DNA of 51,572 nt, from contig CACLAN010000005.1 of NCBI GenBank assembly GCA_902604905.1, forward strand, positions 1-51,572, given 5' to 3'. Below are positions 34,628-44,337 of the stretch, piece after piece. Source of the DNA: an uncultured Alphaproteobacteria bacterium (GTDB lineage: Bacteria; Pseudomonadota; Alphaproteobacteria; HIMB59; GCA-002718135). The number at the start of each line of letters is the position of its first letter. Positions within the stretch are counted from its first letter, which is position 1. The notes below the pieces were generated by a model that worked only from the letters and a program-made list of their open reading frames with translations, was not told where the DNA came from and did not search any database. A program made the position numbers and the translations under genes.

Positions 34628-36430
34628 TTATTTCTCACTCATTTTTAAAGCATTTAAAAAAGTATTTTGTGGAATGTCAACTTTACCAAACTGTCTCATT
34701 CTTTTTTTTCCTTTTTTTTGTTTATCTAACAGTTTATTTTTCCTTGTTACATCTCCACCGTAAAGCTTTTGCGTTACATCTTTTCTAAATGAAGCAACTG
34801 TTTCACGGGCAATCACTTTACCACCAATTGCCGCTTGAATTGCAACTTTGAACTGTTGTCTAGGAATTAAATCTTTTAGTCTTTCACAAAGCGCTCTGCC
34901 TCTTTGCTCGGATCTATCTTTATGTACAATTAAAGATAGTGCGTCGACTGGATCCCCATTTATAAGTATGCCTACTTTAACTAAATTATTAACCTCATAA
35001 CCTGTGATTTCATAATCAAAACTTGCATAACCCTTGGTAATTGATTTTAATCTATCATAAAAATCAAAAACAACTTCATTAAGTGGAAGTTTGTACTCAA
35101 CTAATGGTCTATTTCCTGCATAACTCATATTTAACTGAATACCTCTTTTTGAAGTACATAATTCTAAGACTGATCCCAAAAATTCTTCGGGCACAATAAT
35201 TGTTGCTTTTATCCAAGGCTCTGAAATATTTTCAACTTTTACTGGATCTGGCATATCAGTGGGATTATGGAGATTGATAGTTGATCCATTTTTCATCAAA
35301 ATTTTATAAACAACTGATGGAGCAGTAGTTACAAGTTCTAAATTAAATTCCCTTTCAAAACGATCTCTAATAATTTCTAAGTGTAATAAACCAAGAAAGC
35401 CACAACGAAAACCATAACCCAAAGCAGGACTTACTTCTGGTTCATAAGAAAAACTTGAATCATTCAGAGCAAGTTTAGACATACTATCTCGCATATGTTC
35501 ATAGTCATCTGAGTCGACAGGAAACATTCCACAAAAAACTACTGGTTGTGATGGTTTAAAACCTGGAAGAACTTCTTCAGTTGGAAATTTATCATCTGTT
35601 ATTGTGTCACCAACTTTACAATCAGAAACACTTTTAATACCCGAATTTATGAAACCAATTTCTCCAGGTCTAAGTGTATCAACTTCAGTTGCCTTAGGAG
35701 AAAATATCCCTACTCTATCAATTGTATATGTGGCACCTGTTGCCATAAATCTTATTTTCTGACCTTTTTTTAGTTCTCCATTTATAACTCTTACAAGCAC
35801 TACAACACCAAGATAACTGTCATACCAACTATCAACTAACATACATTTCAATTCTTTACTTATTTCACCTGATGGAGAAGGTAGAAGTGTTATGATTTTA
35901 TTTAATAAATCTTCTATACCCAAACCTGTTTTTGCTGAAACAAGAGACGCATTGTCTGTGTCAATACCAAGAACATCTTCAATTTGTGATTTTATTTTAT
36001 CTGGCTCAGAAGAAGGAAGATCAATTTTATTTAGGACTGGTAAAATTTCATGATTGTTATTAATTGCCTGATAAGCATTAGCTAATGTTTGGGCTTCAAC
36101 ACCCTGTGTAGAATCAACTATTAATAAAGACCCCTCACACGCTGCTAAAGATCTTGATACCTCATATGAGAAATCTACGTGACCCGGAGTATCCATAATA
36201 TTTAGTATGTAAGTCTTTCCATCATTTGATTTGTAGGAAAGTCTAACTGTTTGAGCTTTTATTGTAATGCCTCTCTCTCTTTCTAATTCCATTGAATCTA
36301 GAACCTGCTCCTTCATCTCTCTATCAGTTAAACCACCACAAAACTGTATAAGTCTATCAGCCAAAGTTGACTTTCCATGATCAATGTGAGCAACAATTGA
36401 GAAATTACGAATAGAACTAAGTTCTGTCAT
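34628..36430 (-). CDS. lepA: Elongation factor 4 (LepA)
   Basis: Ribosome-associated GTPase, 600 aa, normal for LepA. G1 is AHIDHGKST (14-22), and the switch region has [10 protein letters not shown] and [13 protein letters not shown]4 is NKIDLP, and domains II-V follow. The LepA-specific C-terminus ends [18 protein letters not shown]. The closest relative, EF-G, has a different domain IV, which is absent here. It overlaps the pheT stop by one base and is followed directly by the TPR/glycosyltransferase-like gene. Confidence 0.97.
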   Translation of the reverse strand: MTELSSIRNFSIVAHIDHGKSTLADRLIQFCGGLTDREMKEQVLDSMELERERGITIKAQTVRLSYKSNDGKTYILNIMDTPGHVDFSYEVSRSLAACEGSLLIVDSTQGVEAQTLANAYQAINNNHEILPVLNKIDLPSSEPDKIKSQIEDVLGIDTDNASLVSAKTGLGIEDLLNKIITLLPSPSGEISKELKCMLVDSWYDSYLGVVVLVRVINGELKKGQKIRFMATGATYTIDRVGIFSPKATEVDTLRPGEIGFINSGIKSVSDCKVGDTITDDKFPTEEVLPGFKPSQPVVFCGMFPVDSDDYEHMRDSMSKLALNDSSFSYEPEVSPALGYGFRCGFLGLLHLEIIRDRFEREFNLELVTTAPSVVYKILMKNGSTINLHNPTDMPDPVKVENISEPWIKATIIVPEEFLGSVLELCTSKRGIQLNMSYAGNRPLVEYKLPLNEVVFDFYDRLKSITKGYASFDYEITGYEVNNLVKVGILINGDPVDALSLIVHKDRSEQRGRALCERLKDLIPRQQFKVAIQAAIGGKVIARETVASFRKDVTQKLYGGDVTRKNKLLDKQKKGKKRMRQFGKVDIPQNTFLNALKMSEK

Positions 36431-38820
36431 TAGTTTCTTATAGATGCATCAAGCGATTTAGATATTTCATCTATTATTTTATTTGATAATTCCTCAATTT
36501 CTTGATCATTGAATGTTTTAACTTGAGGTTGCAGTAATACCCTAAAAGCAATACTTTTTTTATTTTCTGGAAGTTTATCTCCATCATAAACATCAAATAT
36601 TGTTACTTTTTGAATTACATTTTTATCTATTTTTTTTACTTTTTTAATTATCTCAGTAGCCTTAACATCTTTTGGAAACAGAAAGGCAAAATCTCTTTCA
36701 ACCATTTGATAAGGATTATTAGCAAAACCACCTTTAGAGGAAGATTTATTTTCTTGAAATTGTGAAATATTCTCCAAATATATTTCAAAACCAAATACCT
36801 TGAAATTAACATCCATTGTTTTTAATAGAATTGGATGCAACTCTCCAAAATTAGCTATTTTATTTTTACCAAGCCTTAAAGAAGAAGATTTACCAGGATG
36901 ATAGATTTGACCTTCAAGTTTTTCATACAACAAATTAACTATTGGCACATTTAAGTTTGCTAATATAGAAAATAAATCAGCCTTTATACTAAAGACATCA
37001 ATATTTTTTTTATTTGATAACCAGTTTTGTTCATCAGATGAGCCATAAGCTATAGCAGTAGCAACATTTTCTTGTTGGTCTGGTAATGATTTAGAAAAAT
37101 TTGGACCTACCTCAAATATTTTAGCTCTCAAGTACATTCTAGCTTTATTTTGATTGATTGCTTCTAATAAATTTGGAAACGTTGATGGTCTCATTGTGTT
37201 CAAATCGGTACTTATTGGATTTTTTAAACTAATTATTTCATCCGAAATAATTTTTGCTTTTTTTTCATCCATAAATGACCATGTTACAAGTTCAGAATAT
37301 CCATTGAGAGCTATAGTTTTTTTGCTTTTATAAAAAGTTTTTGTTTTAGTATTTAAAATCTGCTTTTTTTCTTCTTGATTAGTTATTTTTTTTAGAGGAA
37401 TTTTATTATAACCATAAATTCTAATTATTTCTTCGACGATATCTGCCTCACCAATAATATCTGGTCTAAAAGTAGGACTTTGAATTTCAAATTTTGAATT
37501 TTTTTCATTAATCGAAAAACCAAGTGAAGCTAAGATTTTTTTCTGTTCCTTATTGTTGATTTCTATTCCACCAAAAGTCTTTATTTTATTTGTGTCAAAC
37601 ATAAATGGTTTATTTTTTTCTATATTAATTTCTGAAGAAACGAACTCACTTACTTCTCCTCCACATAATTTCAAAATCATTTGAGTTGCTGCATCTACAC
37701 CCCAATAGATAGAATCAGTATCAATCCCTCTTTCAAAACGGTAACGTGCATCACTTTGAAGATTTAGTTTTCTTCCAGTTTTAGTTACAGAAATCGGATC
37801 AAATAACGCAACTTCTAGAAAGACATTTTTAGTCTCCATACTACAACCACTATCGAGACCACCCATAACTCCACCAATTCCATGAAGTTTTTTTTCATCG
37901 TCAGAAATTACAATCATGTCACTATCACATTTATAATTAATTTCATTAAGTGCTAAACACTCCTCATTTTTATTGGCTAATCGCATCGTTAAATTGCCTG
38001 ACACTTTATCAGCATCATAAACATGTAGTGGTCTTCCTAAGTCAAAAGTAATATAATTTGTAATGTCAACAAGAGCTGAAATGGGTCTTAATCCGATTGC
38101 AGTTAATCTATCTTGAAGCCATTTAGGGCTTTCTACATTTTTAACATTTTTGAAATATCGACCTGCTACTCCAGGACATAAATTATTATTTTGAAATTCT
38201 TTTTTCCACGTAATTGGGCTTTTAAATGATTCTTTTGATTTTTTATAATTTAAGTCTTTTAATTTACCAATTCCTGCTGCAGCTAGGTCTCTTGCTATAC
38301 CTCTGACTGATAAACAGTCAGACCTATTTGGTGTTAAATTAATTTCTATAACAGGTTCATCTATTGCAAAAATTTTACTAAATAAATCACCAATTTTATA
38401 ATTATCTTTTATTTCAATAATACCATCGTGTTCGTCAGAAATAGCCATTTCTCTCTCTGATACAAGCATTCCACAGGACTCAATTCCTCTAATTTTAGTT
38501 TTTTTTAAATGTAAGTCTGTACCAGGAATATAACTATTTTCTGGTGCAAAAATCCCAAACATCCCTTGTCTTGCATTTGGGGCACCACAAACAACTTGAA
38601 AATTTCCATTTATTGTTTCTACCTGACATACTTTAAGTTTATCTGCATCAGGATGTTTTTCTGCTTTCAAAACTTTAGCAACTGTAAAATTCTTATATAT
38701 TTCTGATTTATCTTCTACACTTTCAATCTCTAAGCCAATATTGGTTAAAGTATCTGTTATAGTATTTAAATTTTCAGAAGTATCTAAATGATCTTTTAAC
38801 CAGTCTAAAGTAAATTTCAT
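36430..38820 (-). CDS. pheT: Phenylalanyl-tRNA synthetase beta subunit
   Basis: Beta chain of the (alpha-beta)2 synthetase, 796 aa, full length. The N-terminal tRNA-binding OB domain shows [20 protein letters not shown] (44-63). B3/B4 editing follows with [12 protein letters not shown], then B5 around [15 protein letters not shown] and the later [17 protein letters not shown]. The FDX-ACB anticodon-binding domain ends the protein ([11 protein letters not shown] onward). It follows pheS with no gap in the pheS-pheT order. Confidence 0.97.
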   Translation of the reverse strand: MKFTLDWLKDHLDTSENLNTITDTLTNIGLEIESVEDKSEIYKNFTVAKVLKAEKHPDADKLKVCQVETINGNFQVVCGAPNARQGMFGIFAPENSYIPGTDLHLKKTKIRGIESCGMLVSEREMAISDEHDGIIEIKDNYKIGDLFSKIFAIDEPVIEINLTPNRSDCLSVRGIARDLAAAGIGKLKDLNYKKSKESFKSPITWKKEFQNNNLCPGVAGRYFKNVKNVESPKWLQDRLTAIGLRPISALVDITNYITFDLGRPLHVYDADKVSGNLTMRLANKNEECLALNEINYKCDSDMIVISDDEKKLHGIGGVMGGLDSGCSMETKNVFLEVALFDPISVTKTGRKLNLQSDARYRFERGIDTDSIYWGVDAATQMILKLCGGEVSEFVSSEINIEKNKPFMFDTNKIKTFGGIEINNKEQKKILASLGFSINEKNSKFEIQSPTFRPDIIGEADIVEEIIRIYGYNKIPLKKITNQEEKKQILNTKTKTFYKSKKTIALNGYSELVTWSFMDEKKAKIISDEIISLKNPISTDLNTMRPSTFPNLLEAINQNKARMYLRAKIFEVGPNFSKSLPDQQENVATAIAYGSSDEQNWLSNKKNIDVFSIKADLFSILANLNVPIVNLLYEKLEGQIYHPGKSSSLRLGKNKIANFGELHPILLKTMDVNFKVFGFEIYLENISQFQENKSSSKGGFANNPYQMVERDFAFLFPKDVKATEIIKKVKKIDKNVIQKVTIFDVYDGDKLPENKKSIAFRVLLQPQVKTFNDQEIEELSNKIIDEISKSLDASIRN

Positions 38821-39879
38821 TTATAGTCCTGATCGTGTTTGATTATCTAAAATACTAAAACCATAATGATCCAACCATCTATAATTTGGGTCAAAAAAAC
38901 TTCTAAGGTCAGTAATACCATATTTAAGCATCGACAAACGTTCAATACCCATACCAAAAGCAAAACCCTGATACTGATTTGAGTCAATATTACAATTATC
39001 TAGAACTGTCGGATTGACCATTCCACAACCCAATATTTCTAACCATTTATCTCCTTCACCAATTTTTATTTTATTATTTACTTTGGTATAAGCTACATCC
39101 ATTTCTGCACTAGGCTCAGTAAAAGGGAAGTAACTTGGACGAAAACGATATTGTAAGTTTTTTACTTCGAAAAATTCTTCCAAGAATAAAACGAGTGTTG
39201 ATTTTAAATCAACCATAGTAGAGCTTGTATCGACAACTAGACCTTCTACCTGATGAAACATAGGAGCATGTGTAGCGTCAGAGTCACTTCTATAAGTTCT
39301 GCCAGGTACAATAATTTTAATTGGTGGTTTTGTGTTGAGCATAGTTCTCACTTGTACAGGGCTAGTATGAGTTCGAAGAACATTTTTGTCTCCATTATCC
39401 TGAATATAAAAAGTATCCTGCATTTCTCTTGCTGGGTGATGTTCTGGTATATTTAAAGCTGTAAAATTATTAAAATCTGTTTCTATATCTGGACCTGTTT
39501 CCACCGCATAATTTAAATTTCCAAAAATTTCTATAATATTAAATATTGTTTGACTAATTGGGTGTATTTTTCCTTTTTCAGAAATATTAGGTGGTAGAGT
39601 AACATCAATTGATTCTAAATTAATCCTATTTGAAATTTCAATATTTTCAATTTTTGTTCTTTGGTTTTTAATACCTTCTTCAATTTCTTTTTTGATAATA
39701 TTTAATTCCTGTCCTTTCGATTTTTTTTCTTCAATCGACAAAGAACCTAATCCTTTTAAAGCTTCAGGTATTAATCCTTTTTTACCTAAATAATATAATC
39801 TAAGTTTTTCTAAATCTTCGAAAGATTTTGAAGCTTTAATTTTTTTTAGAACATCAATTTTATTTTCAGCAAATGCCAT
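38821..39879 (-). CDS. pheS: Phenylalanyl-tRNA synthetase alpha subunit
   Basis: Catalytic alpha chain that activates phenylalanine. It is 352 aa from the ATG at 39879; a TTG one codon earlier is less likely. Class II motifs are visible: motif 1 around HPISQTIFNIIEIFGNLNY, motif 2 RTYRSDSDATHAPMFHQVEG, and motif 3 FGMGIERLSMLKYGI near the end. RFRPSYFPFTEPSAEMDV and the glycine-rich GCGMVNP lie between them. It sits between rplT and pheT in the common infC-rpmI-rplT-pheS-pheT operon. Confidence 0.97.
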   Translation of the reverse strand: MAFAENKIDVLKKIKASKSFEDLEKLRLYYLGKKGLIPEALKGLGSLSIEEKKSKGQELNIIKKEIEEGIKNQRTKIENIEISNRINLESIDVTLPPNISEKGKIHPISQTIFNIIEIFGNLNYAVETGPDIETDFNNFTALNIPEHHPAREMQDTFYIQDNGDKNVLRTHTSPVQVRTMLNTKPPIKIIVPGRTYRSDSDATHAPMFHQVEGLVVDTSSTMVDLKSTLVLFLEEFFEVKNLQYRFRPSYFPFTEPSAEMDVAYTKVNNKIKIGEGDKWLEILGCGMVNPTVLDNCNIDSNQYQGFAFGMGIERLSMLKYGITDLRSFFDPNYRWLDHYGFSILDNQTRSGL

Positions 39880-39908
39880 CAATATCTATTATATTTTATT
39901 AATTAAAA

Positions 39909-40262
39909 TTATCTAGCAGATTGAGCTTTATCAACTAAAGCTTTAAAAGCCTCTGGCTGGTTAACTGCAAGATCCGCTAAAATCTTTCTATCTATTTCAA
40001 TAGATGATTTTTTAAGACCAGATATAAATTGCGAATATGTTAAACCATGAATACGAACACCGGCATTGATTCTTTGAATCCATAAACCCCTAAAATCACT
40101 TTTTCTTTTTTTACGATCTCTATAAGCATATTGCATGCCTCTTTCGACAGCCTGCACAGCAACGCGAAAAACATTTTTTCTTCTACCGTAATAACCTTTT
40201 GCTCTTTTAATTACTTTTTTGTGTCTAGCTCTTGCTGTAACACCTCGTGATACTCTTGCCAT
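39909..40262 (-). CDS. rplT: 50S ribosomal protein L20
   Basis: 117-aa basic protein that starts large-subunit assembly. The start [20 protein letters not shown] at 40262 is the standard L20 N-terminus; the in-frame codons upstream are not part of the protein. Later landmarks are [25 protein letters not shown] and [16 protein letters not shown]. It lies 10 bases after rpmI. In other bacteria L20 represses this operon by binding its leader mRNA. Confidence 0.98.
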   Translation of the reverse strand: MARVSRGVTARARHKKVIKRAKGYYGRRKNVFRVAVQAVERGMQYAYRDRKKRKSDFRGLWIQRINAGVRIHGLTYSQFISGLKKSSIEIDRKILADLAVNQPEAFKALVDKAQSAR

Positions 40263-40272
40263 TGATTTTCCC

Positions 40273-40473
40273 TTACTTGTTATATGGTAACATATGATCA
40301 ATCAAAGCAGAGTCACCTGGTGACATAATTGCAGATCTTTTAGTGTTACGAATGAATTTATTGGAACGTTTACTCATTCCATGTCTCTTTCCAGCAGGTT
40401 TAAATTTAATTTTACCAGTACCTGTTCTAGAAAATCTTTTTTTTAAACTACTCTTAGTTTTAAGCTTGGGCAT
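40273..40473 (-). CDS. rpmI: 50S ribosomal protein L35
   Basis: 66-aa basic protein starting [20 protein letters not shown] with the conserved [18 protein letters not shown] and ending DHMLPYNK, the standard L35 sequence. A strong ribosome-binding site (TAGGAGATAGCA) precedes the ATG. The 102-bp gap after infC contains a GC-rich hairpin, so rpmI-rplT may have its own control. Confidence 0.97.
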   Translation of the reverse strand: MPKLKTKSSLKKRFSRTGTGKIKFKPAGKRHGMSKRSNKFIRNTKRSAIMSPGDSALIDHMLPYNK

Positions 40474-40505
40474 TGCTATCTCCTATATTATAAGTTTACC
40501 AGTTA

Positions 40506-40521
40506 GGCTGCCCCGCAGGCC
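40506..40521 (-). promoter_or_regulatory. GC-rich hairpin in the rpmI-rplT leader
   Basis: The infC-rpmI gap (40474-40575) carries GGCCTGCGGGGCAGCC on the minus strand, which can fold as CTGC-GGG-GCAG, extended past a C-C mismatch. It is a conspicuous GC island about 35 bases before the rpmI ATG. It could be part of an L20-binding autoregulatory leader or an attenuator. There is no U-run after it, so a simple terminator is unlikely. Function is inferred only. Confidence 0.4.
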
Positions 40522-40575
40522 ATAACAAGTTTGATTGGCTTATACTGATAATTGAGTATTTTGCAATATGTAGAA

Positions 40576-41115
40576 TTATTTAGCAACTTGAGGGACAAGT
40601 ATCATCATTATTTGTCTTCCCTCAAACTTAGGAGCTACTTCAACTTTCGCGTACTCTTCAACTTCTGAAGTTAGTTTTTTTAGAAGATCAAAGCCTAAAT
40701 TTTGATGCTCCATTTCACGTCCTCTGAAACGCATAGAAACTTTAACTTTATTACCACCACCTATAAACTTTGAGAGTGCTTTAATTTTAACATTATAATC
40801 GTGCGTATCAATTCCAGGTCTCATTTTAATCTCTTTGACTTCAATTGTTTTTTGTTTCTTTTTTGCTTCTTTCTTACTTTTTTGCTCTCTATATTTTAAT
40901 TTACCATAATCTATAATTTTACAAACTGGTGGATTAGCTTCAGGAGATACTTCAACTAAATCAAAACCTTCATCTTCTGCTTGAATTAAAGCTTCACGAA
41001 TGCTTAATATCCCCATTTGTTTACCACTACTAGATATTAGTCTGACTTCACTTGCAGTAATCTGCTCATTGATTCTTGGACCAATATCTTTCTTTGTTTT
41101 GAAATTTACAGCCAA
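40576..41115 (-). CDS. infC: Translation initiation factor IF-3
   Basis: 179-aa factor that proofreads initiator tRNA and keeps ribosomal subunits apart. The N-terminal domain begins GPRINEQITASEVRLISSSG. A Lys-rich linker (YREQKSKKEAKKKQKTIEVKE) leads to the C-terminal domain with IKMRPGIDTHDYNVKIKAL and SMRFRGREMEHQ. No ATG starts the frame. The best start is TTG at 41115, immediately preceded by an in-frame ATT, and non-AUG starts are a known feature of infC that lets IF-3 repress its own mRNA. It opens the infC-rpmI-rplT-pheST-lepA run. A TATAAT lies just upstream of the start. Confidence 0.95.
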   Translation of the reverse strand: MAVNFKTKKDIGPRINEQITASEVRLISSSGKQMGILSIREALIQAEDEGFDLVEVSPEANPPVCKIIDYGKLKYREQKSKKEAKKKQKTIEVKEIKMRPGIDTHDYNVKIKALSKFIGGGNKVKVSMRFRGREMEHQNLGFDLLKKLTSEVEEYAKVEVAPKFEGRQIMMILVPQVAK

Positions 41116-41271
41116 AATTATATAGAGATTGAGTTGCAGCTATTTTTTAATAGCATATTAGGAAATTGAGTCTTTTGTCATATTTTGTTAGGATATAATC
41201 TCAAATGAATTTAAATTCAAGGGCTGATTTTAAAAAATATAAACTGTTTTTTAAGTTATTAAATACACTTT

Positions 41272-42279
41272 ATGAAAATTTGTTTAGTTAGAAACGATAA
41301 AATGGGAGATATGATCCTTACTCTTCCAGTTGTTCAAGGGTTAAAAGAAGCTAATCAGGATTATAAAATTGATATTGTATGTTCTAAAAAAAATCAAAAA
41401 ATATGTAAAAACTATAAATCTATTAACAAAGTTTTTTTACTTCAAGATAGATTTTATCAAGTCTTAAAAATAATTTCAAAATTAAGAAATGAAAATTATG
41501 ATTATATTTTTACATTTAGTCCTGGTATAAACAGTATATTAATTTCAATCTTATCTAAAAGTAAAATAAAGTCATTATTAATTTTTAAATCTCGATACAA
41601 AAATAATTTCATGAGTAAATTTTTTGATAGAATTTTAGGTAAAATCTTTTTTACTAACTGCTTAATTATCGATCGCCAATTAAGGTATTCAAAAAAAATC
41701 CCAATTCATCAAACAGAAATTATGATGGAGTTGGTTACTAAAAATGGCTTAAATTATAATAATACTGCAGAGATTAAGAATGAAATTAGATTTAATAAAA
41801 TAGAATTAAGTTCTAAAAAATTATGCTTAATTCATTTGTCTTCAAAATGGATCAATAAATATTTTTCAGAAGAAAACTTTATCAATCTATTAGACAATCT
41901 TAAAAAATTGAAAATCAATATTGTAATGACAACTGATGGAACATCAAAAAATGTATTCTATGAAATATTTAAAAAATATGAGATTATTACTAATGAAGAG
42001 TTTGAAAATCTTAAAAGTATAAATAATGTTTTAATCTTAGATCAATTAAATTTTGATAATTGGACATCAATAATAAATTCTTCAACGTATGTAATTACAC
42101 CTGAATGTGGATGCACACATATTGCATCACTTTCTGAAGCGAAACTTTGTGTTATTTATGATTCAGATAATGTTCCTGGTATGATTGCAGAAGAATATGC
42201 ACCGTGGAAGAAAAAATATAATAAACTATTCTCTAACAACCAAAATTTAGAAAAAGAATTAATTTCATTTATTAATTAA
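41272..42279 (+). CDS. Glycosyltransferase family 9 (heptosyltransferase-like) protein
   Basis: 335-aa GT-B protein with the GT9 start MKICLVRNDKMGDMILTLPV, in which the GDMILTLP loop contacts the acceptor. It has a C-terminal donor half with ITPECGCTHIASLSEAKLCVIYD, the GT9 pattern (typically ..GPdtGpmHiA..) in variant form. Family members add heptose or similar sugars to the LPS core. The sugar here is unknown. A 156-bp AT-rich gap with a TATAAT at 41194-41199 lies between it and divergent infC. Its last 15 bases overlap the end of the convergent GT9 gene. Confidence 0.78.
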   Translation: MKICLVRNDKMGDMILTLPVVQGLKEANQDYKIDIVCSKKNQKICKNYKSINKVFLLQDRFYQVLKIISKLRNENYDYIFTFSPGINSILISILSKSKIKSLLIFKSRYKNNFMSKFFDRILGKIFFTNCLIIDRQLRYSKKIPIHQTEIMMELVTKNGLNYNNTAEIKNEIRFNKIELSSKKLCLIHLSSKWINKYFSEENFINLLDNLKKLKINIVMTTDGTSKNVFYEIFKKYEIITNEEFENLKSINNVLILDQLNFDNWTSIINSSTYVITPECGCTHIASLSEAKLCVIYDSDNVPGMIAEEYAPWKKKYNKLFSNNQNLEKELISFIN

Positions 42280-43200
42280 TTTACTATCGTGTAAAAAATC
42301 TAAAACTTGTTTTACTGAAATTGAATCCATTGTATCAGTAAGGATCGTATAAGCATTTTTATATTCAGACAAGTTTGATTTTGAGATAACATTATCTTTG
42401 GCTAAAAAAAGAATAGGTGAATTACTTAGAGCTGCTATATGACCTGGACCAGTATCATTACTAATTATAAAATTACTTTTCTTAGCAACGGAGTAAATGA
42501 TTTCAGGAGGTGATTTATCAATTAAATCAATAACCTTCTGACATTCATTATTGATCGTTTCTACTGTTTCCTTATCTGATTTTTGCCCAATAACACAAAT
42601 ATTATATCCTTTTTTTTCTAGAGTACTTGCAAGTATTGCAAATTTATCAGGTGACCATTGCTTGTCTTTACCTGATTTGGAAACACCAGGTATCATTAAG
42701 ATTATTTTGTCTTCATTAATTGCTGTAAAGTCTTTGGAAAGCCAATCTACATTTTGATTAATTTCATTTACTCCAAGTAACTTTAGTTGATTGTACAAAC
42801 CTTGTTGTGGAGATTCAGTTCCTTGAGGAGGAATTACATATTGAATATCACAATTAGAACGAGATCCGTTAACTTTTACTTTTGAAATAAATTTTAAGAA
42901 TGACCAATAATTATTTGTTCTTTTAGAATTCTGTAAATCAATGATAAGATCATATTTATTTTGATTAATTTTTAATAATACCTTTAGTGAATTTATAATT
43001 CCTTTTCTATTATCTTTAAAAATCGAATTAAAATAATTTGAATTGCATAAGAAATTTACGTATTTTTCTTCAGTGAGTAGGTCAATAGTTGCATTACTAA
43101 AAAATTGCTTAATTGATGCCATGGCAAGTATAGAAAATGCAATATCACCAAGTGATCCATGCTTTACAACTAATATTTTGTTAAATTGATTGCTGTTCAT
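42265..43200 (-). CDS. Glycosyltransferase family 9 (ADP-heptose:LPS heptosyltransferase-like) protein
   Basis: 311-aa GT9 protein with N-terminal ILVVKHGSLGDIAFSILAM and C-terminal FIISNDTGPGHIAALSNSPILFLA. The second holds the canonical GT9 motif (NDTGPgHiA), making it closer to true heptosyltransferases than its plus-strand neighbour. It likely acts on an LPS core sugar at the cytoplasmic face of the inner membrane. It overlaps the upstream GT4 gene by 20 bases, so the two are one transcript, and it meets the other GT9 tail-to-tail. Confidence 0.85.
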   Translation of the reverse strand: MNSNQFNKILVVKHGSLGDIAFSILAMASIKQFFSNATIDLLTEEKYVNFLCNSNYFNSIFKDNRKGIINSLKVLLKINQNKYDLIIDLQNSKRTNNYWSFLKFISKVKVNGSRSNCDIQYVIPPQGTESPQQGLYNQLKLLGVNEINQNVDWLSKDFTAINEDKIILMIPGVSKSGKDKQWSPDKFAILASTLEKKGYNICVIGQKSDKETVETINNECQKVIDLIDKSPPEIIYSVAKKSNFIISNDTGPGHIAALSNSPILFLAKDNVISKSNLSEYKNAYTILTDTMDSISVKQVLDFLHDSKLINK

Positions 43201-44308
43201 ATAAGTCTACGTAACTTTGTACCATTTGGTATTTTGAAAATGTTTTTGATATGTAGTCTTTACTATCTAAAGAAATATTAGAAAATTTTTCTTTATCTAT
43301 TTTCATAATATTTTGAAGTTTTATATCTATTTCATTATATTTATGAGGATTTACTTTATAAACATCATCTAATTTATCAAGCTGATCTTTGACACCACCA
43401 TAGTTAAAAGTCAGTATTTTTTTTTTCATTATTAACGCTTCGCTTATAGTTCTTCCAAACCCTTCAGCTTGTAAAGGAAAAGAGGTAATAATTGATGATA
43501 GGTAATATAAAGTTTTCAAATCATCTCTAAGTAAATTACCTATAATCTTACATTTATGACTAAGGTTAAAACTTTGAATTTTATTTTGTAATTTCTCTGT
43601 ATAAGATTGATTTTTTGTATCACCTGCAAAATAAAGTAAAAAATTATTATTTTGCATTTTATTGAATATATCTAAAAACTCAATTTGACCTTTCCAGTTT
43701 GTTAGCCTTGCAGGATATAGAATAATATTTTTTGAGGTATCAATTTGATACTTATTTATTATATTGTCTATTTGAGAATCTAAAATTGGTTTTTCAAAAT
43801 ATTTAACATCAACTCCTCTATTGATCACTTTAATTTTATTTGTATCCAAATTGTATTTTTTACTAATTTCATTTTTTACATAATTTGAAATCGCAACAAT
43901 CTGATCAACTTTAGATAATTGCCTATTATAGATTTTTTTAAAATAAGAATTACCACTATATACATTATGAAATGTAGATATTGTTTTGAAGTTTCTATTT
44001 TGTATAAAACTTAAAATCCATGCTGGTGCTCTTGATCGTACATGGACAAGATTAATATTTTGATTAATAATTAATTTTTTTAATTGATTAGCAATTAATG
44101 GATAAATAAAAAAGTTTTTTGAGTTTACTGGTAATTGAAAATGATCAGTATAATTTTTATCAATTTCCTTAATTAAACGCCCTCCATTTGAGATAATATT
44201 ATTTTTTAAATTTAATTCAGATAAATAATTTGCAACTTCAATAGTGCCTCTTTCGACACCACCAGAATCTAAAGAGGGAAGAATTTGAACGACATTAAAT
44301 GATGACAT
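43181..44308 (-). CDS. Glycosyltransferase family 4 protein
   Basis: 375-aa GT-B glycosyltransferase from the ATG at 44308; a TTG at 44335 is an unlikely alternative. The start VVQILPSLDSGGVERGTIEV has the Gly-Gly-x-E loop common in LPS-core GT4 enzymes. The donor half has ILYPARLTNWKGQIEFL and AEGFGRTISEALIMKKKIL, the E-x7-E motif. It probably builds the LPS core or a surface glycan together with the coupled GT9 gene. Donor and acceptor cannot be read from sequence. It diverges from the hydrolase gene after only 29 bases. Confidence 0.86.
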   Translation of the reverse strand: MSSFNVVQILPSLDSGGVERGTIEVANYLSELNLKNNIISNGGRLIKEIDKNYTDHFQLPVNSKNFFIYPLIANQLKKLIINQNINLVHVRSRAPAWILSFIQNRNFKTISTFHNVYSGNSYFKKIYNRQLSKVDQIVAISNYVKNEISKKYNLDTNKIKVINRGVDVKYFEKPILDSQIDNIINKYQIDTSKNIILYPARLTNWKGQIEFLDIFNKMQNNNFLLYFAGDTKNQSYTEKLQNKIQSFNLSHKCKIIGNLLRDDLKTLYYLSSIITSFPLQAEGFGRTISEALIMKKKILTFNYGGVKDQLDKLDDVYKVNPHKYNEIDIKLQNIMKIDKEKFSNISLDSKDYISKTFSKYQMVQSYVDLYEQQSI

Positions 44309-44337
44309 TTTATTAAATATAAGTATTTGTATCAAAG

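Noticed and set aside
40263..40301. A 13-residue N-terminal extension of L20
   Set aside because: L20 begins with the near-invariant MARVSRG at 40262, and the extension overlaps the rpmI end.
41204..41290. A 28-codon frame starting MNLNSRADF upstream of the GT9 gene
   Set aside because: It overlaps the start of the glycosyltransferase in another frame, has no ribosome-binding site and is short enough to arise by chance.
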